Below are positions 40,713-41,582 of a stretch of DNA of 41,582 bases, in pieces. Source of the stretch: Candidatus Omnitrophota bacterium. GTDB lineage: Bacteria > Omnitrophota > Omnitrophia > Omnitrophales > Aquincolibacteriaceae. The stretch covers positions 1 through 41,582 of the forward strand of contig JACPXL010000035.1 of the NCBI GenBank assembly GCA_016196555.1, given 5' to 3'. Position 1 is the stretch's first letter; every line of letters begins with the position of its first letter. The notes beneath the pieces were generated by a model. The model did not search any database. It saw only the letters and a list, made by a program, of their open reading frames with translations, and had not been told where the DNA came from. Made by a program: the position numbers and the translations under genes.

Positions 40713-41556
40713 GCTTTTGAAAAAATACGGTCTTTCAGTCCAAGGGCATATCGGCCAGCACCTTCTGATTGACGCCAATCTCCAGCGCAAAATCGTCGAT
40801 CTTCTCGATCTCAATTCCCGTGACAAAGTTTTTGAAATCGGGCCGGGATTGGGGGCGCTCAGCGCCGAAATTTTAAGCCGCGGTGCGAAGCTTGTTGCCG
40901 TCGAAAAGGACAAAAAATTCGCAGAAATTCTTGAAACCGAACTTGATCAGAATTACCGGGGAAAGTATCAAATTATTCAGGGGAATGCACTGGAAGTGGA
41001 TTGGAGGAAAATTTTAAAGAAAAGGTCAGCGCCCAAGGCTTCTTTTAAATTTGTCAGCAATCTGCCTTACTATATAAGCACGCCCATCCTTTTTAAGCTT
41101 ATAGAGAATAGAGATCTTTTTTCCATGGCCGTTTTGACTGTGCAAAAAGAAGTGGCCGAACGGATTTTGGCGGTGCCCGGCAGCAAAGATTACAGCCGGC
41201 TTACGCTTGGAGTCGGATTTTATGCGAATGCGAAAAGAGCCTTCAATATTCCTCCTTCCTGTTTTTCTCCGCGCCCTGAAGTAGAATCCACGGCGCTGGT
41301 TTTAACTTTCAGGCCCGGTTCCGAACTGCCCAAAATCGACCAAAAACTTCTCTTTCACATTATTCAAACAGCATTCAGCCAGCGGCGGAAAACGCTTCTC
41401 CATCTTTTGGGCCATGCTAAAATATCGGGCCTGAAAAGAGCGGCTTTATTGGAAATTTTTAAAGGGATGGGACTTCCAGAAAAGGTCCGCGGCGAGGAGC
41501 TTTGGCTTAAGAATTATCTGGCTCTCGCGAAAGAAATTTCACATGGCGTGGAATAA
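40696..41556 (+). CDS. rsmA: 16S rRNA dimethyladenosine transferase
   Basis: GQHLLIDANLQRKIVDLL, VFEIGPGLGALSAEIL, FVSNLPYYISTPILFKLIE, FSPRPEVESTALVLTF, FSQRRKTLLHLL. Confidence 0.97.
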   Translation: MPTQIELLKKYGLSVQGHIGQHLLIDANLQRKIVDLLDLNSRDKVFEIGPGLGALSAEILSRGAKLVAVEKDKKFAEILETELDQNYRGKYQIIQGNALEVDWRKILKKRSAPKASFKFVSNLPYYISTPILFKLIENRDLFSMAVLTVQKEVAERILAVPGSKDYSRLTLGVGFYANAKRAFNIPPSCFSPRPEVESTALVLTFRPGSELPKIDQKLLFHIIQTAFSQRRKTLLHLLGHAKISGLKRAALLEIFKGMGLPEKVRGEELWLKNYLALAKEISHGVE

Positions 41557-41582
41557 TTACCGTTTTGTCACGGAGTGGACGG
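41543..41582 (+). CDS. Start of a probable SRPBCC/START-like protein, truncated by window edge
   Basis: ATG overlapping the rsmA 3' end: MAWNNYRFVTEWT..., resembling N-termini of SRPBCC proteins. Only 13 codons visible. Confidence 0.4.
   Translation, partial: MAWNNYRFVTEWT

Overview
The window is a colinear translation/transcription supercluster from an uncultivated-looking, probably Gram-negative bacterium. An Omnitrophota/PVC-like origin is only a guess from overall gene style. Order on + unless noted: ftsK (partial) - AsmA-like protein - gpmA (-) - tRNA-Gly(TCC) - fatty-acid desaturase (-) - tRNA-Thr(GGT) - tuf - rpmG - tRNA-Trp(CCA) - secE - nusG - rplKAJL - rpoBC - rpsLG - fusA - rpsJ - rplCDWB - rpsS - rplV - rpsC - rplP - rpmC - rpsQ - rplNXE - rpsN - rpsH - rplF - rplR - rpsE - rplO - secY - adk - map (truncated) - infA - rpmJ - rpsM - rpsK - rpsD - rpoA - rplQ - aminotransferase - reduced mfd - surA/PpiC-like - pdxA - rsmA - start of a probable SRPBCC gene. 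Most of it is conventional. The parts worth a second look are: (i) a strongly reduced Mfd, about 637 codons, apparently lacking D1a, D1b/D3 and D7, flanked by two copies of a 72-76 bp inverted-repeat element, one of which supplies its stop codon; (ii) a methionine aminopeptidase ORF ending about 60 residues early, without two of its five metal ligands; (iii) a family of nested-hairpin REP-like elements in four spacers of the ribosomal-protein operon, with stems that differ in sequence but keep pairing; (iv) three tandem hairpins between rpsM and rpsK; (v) an O2-dependent-type desaturase between the tRNA-Gly and tRNA-Thr genes; (vi) unusual tails on L17 and L7/L12. No CRISPR array, prophage, transposase or obvious defence system was seen.
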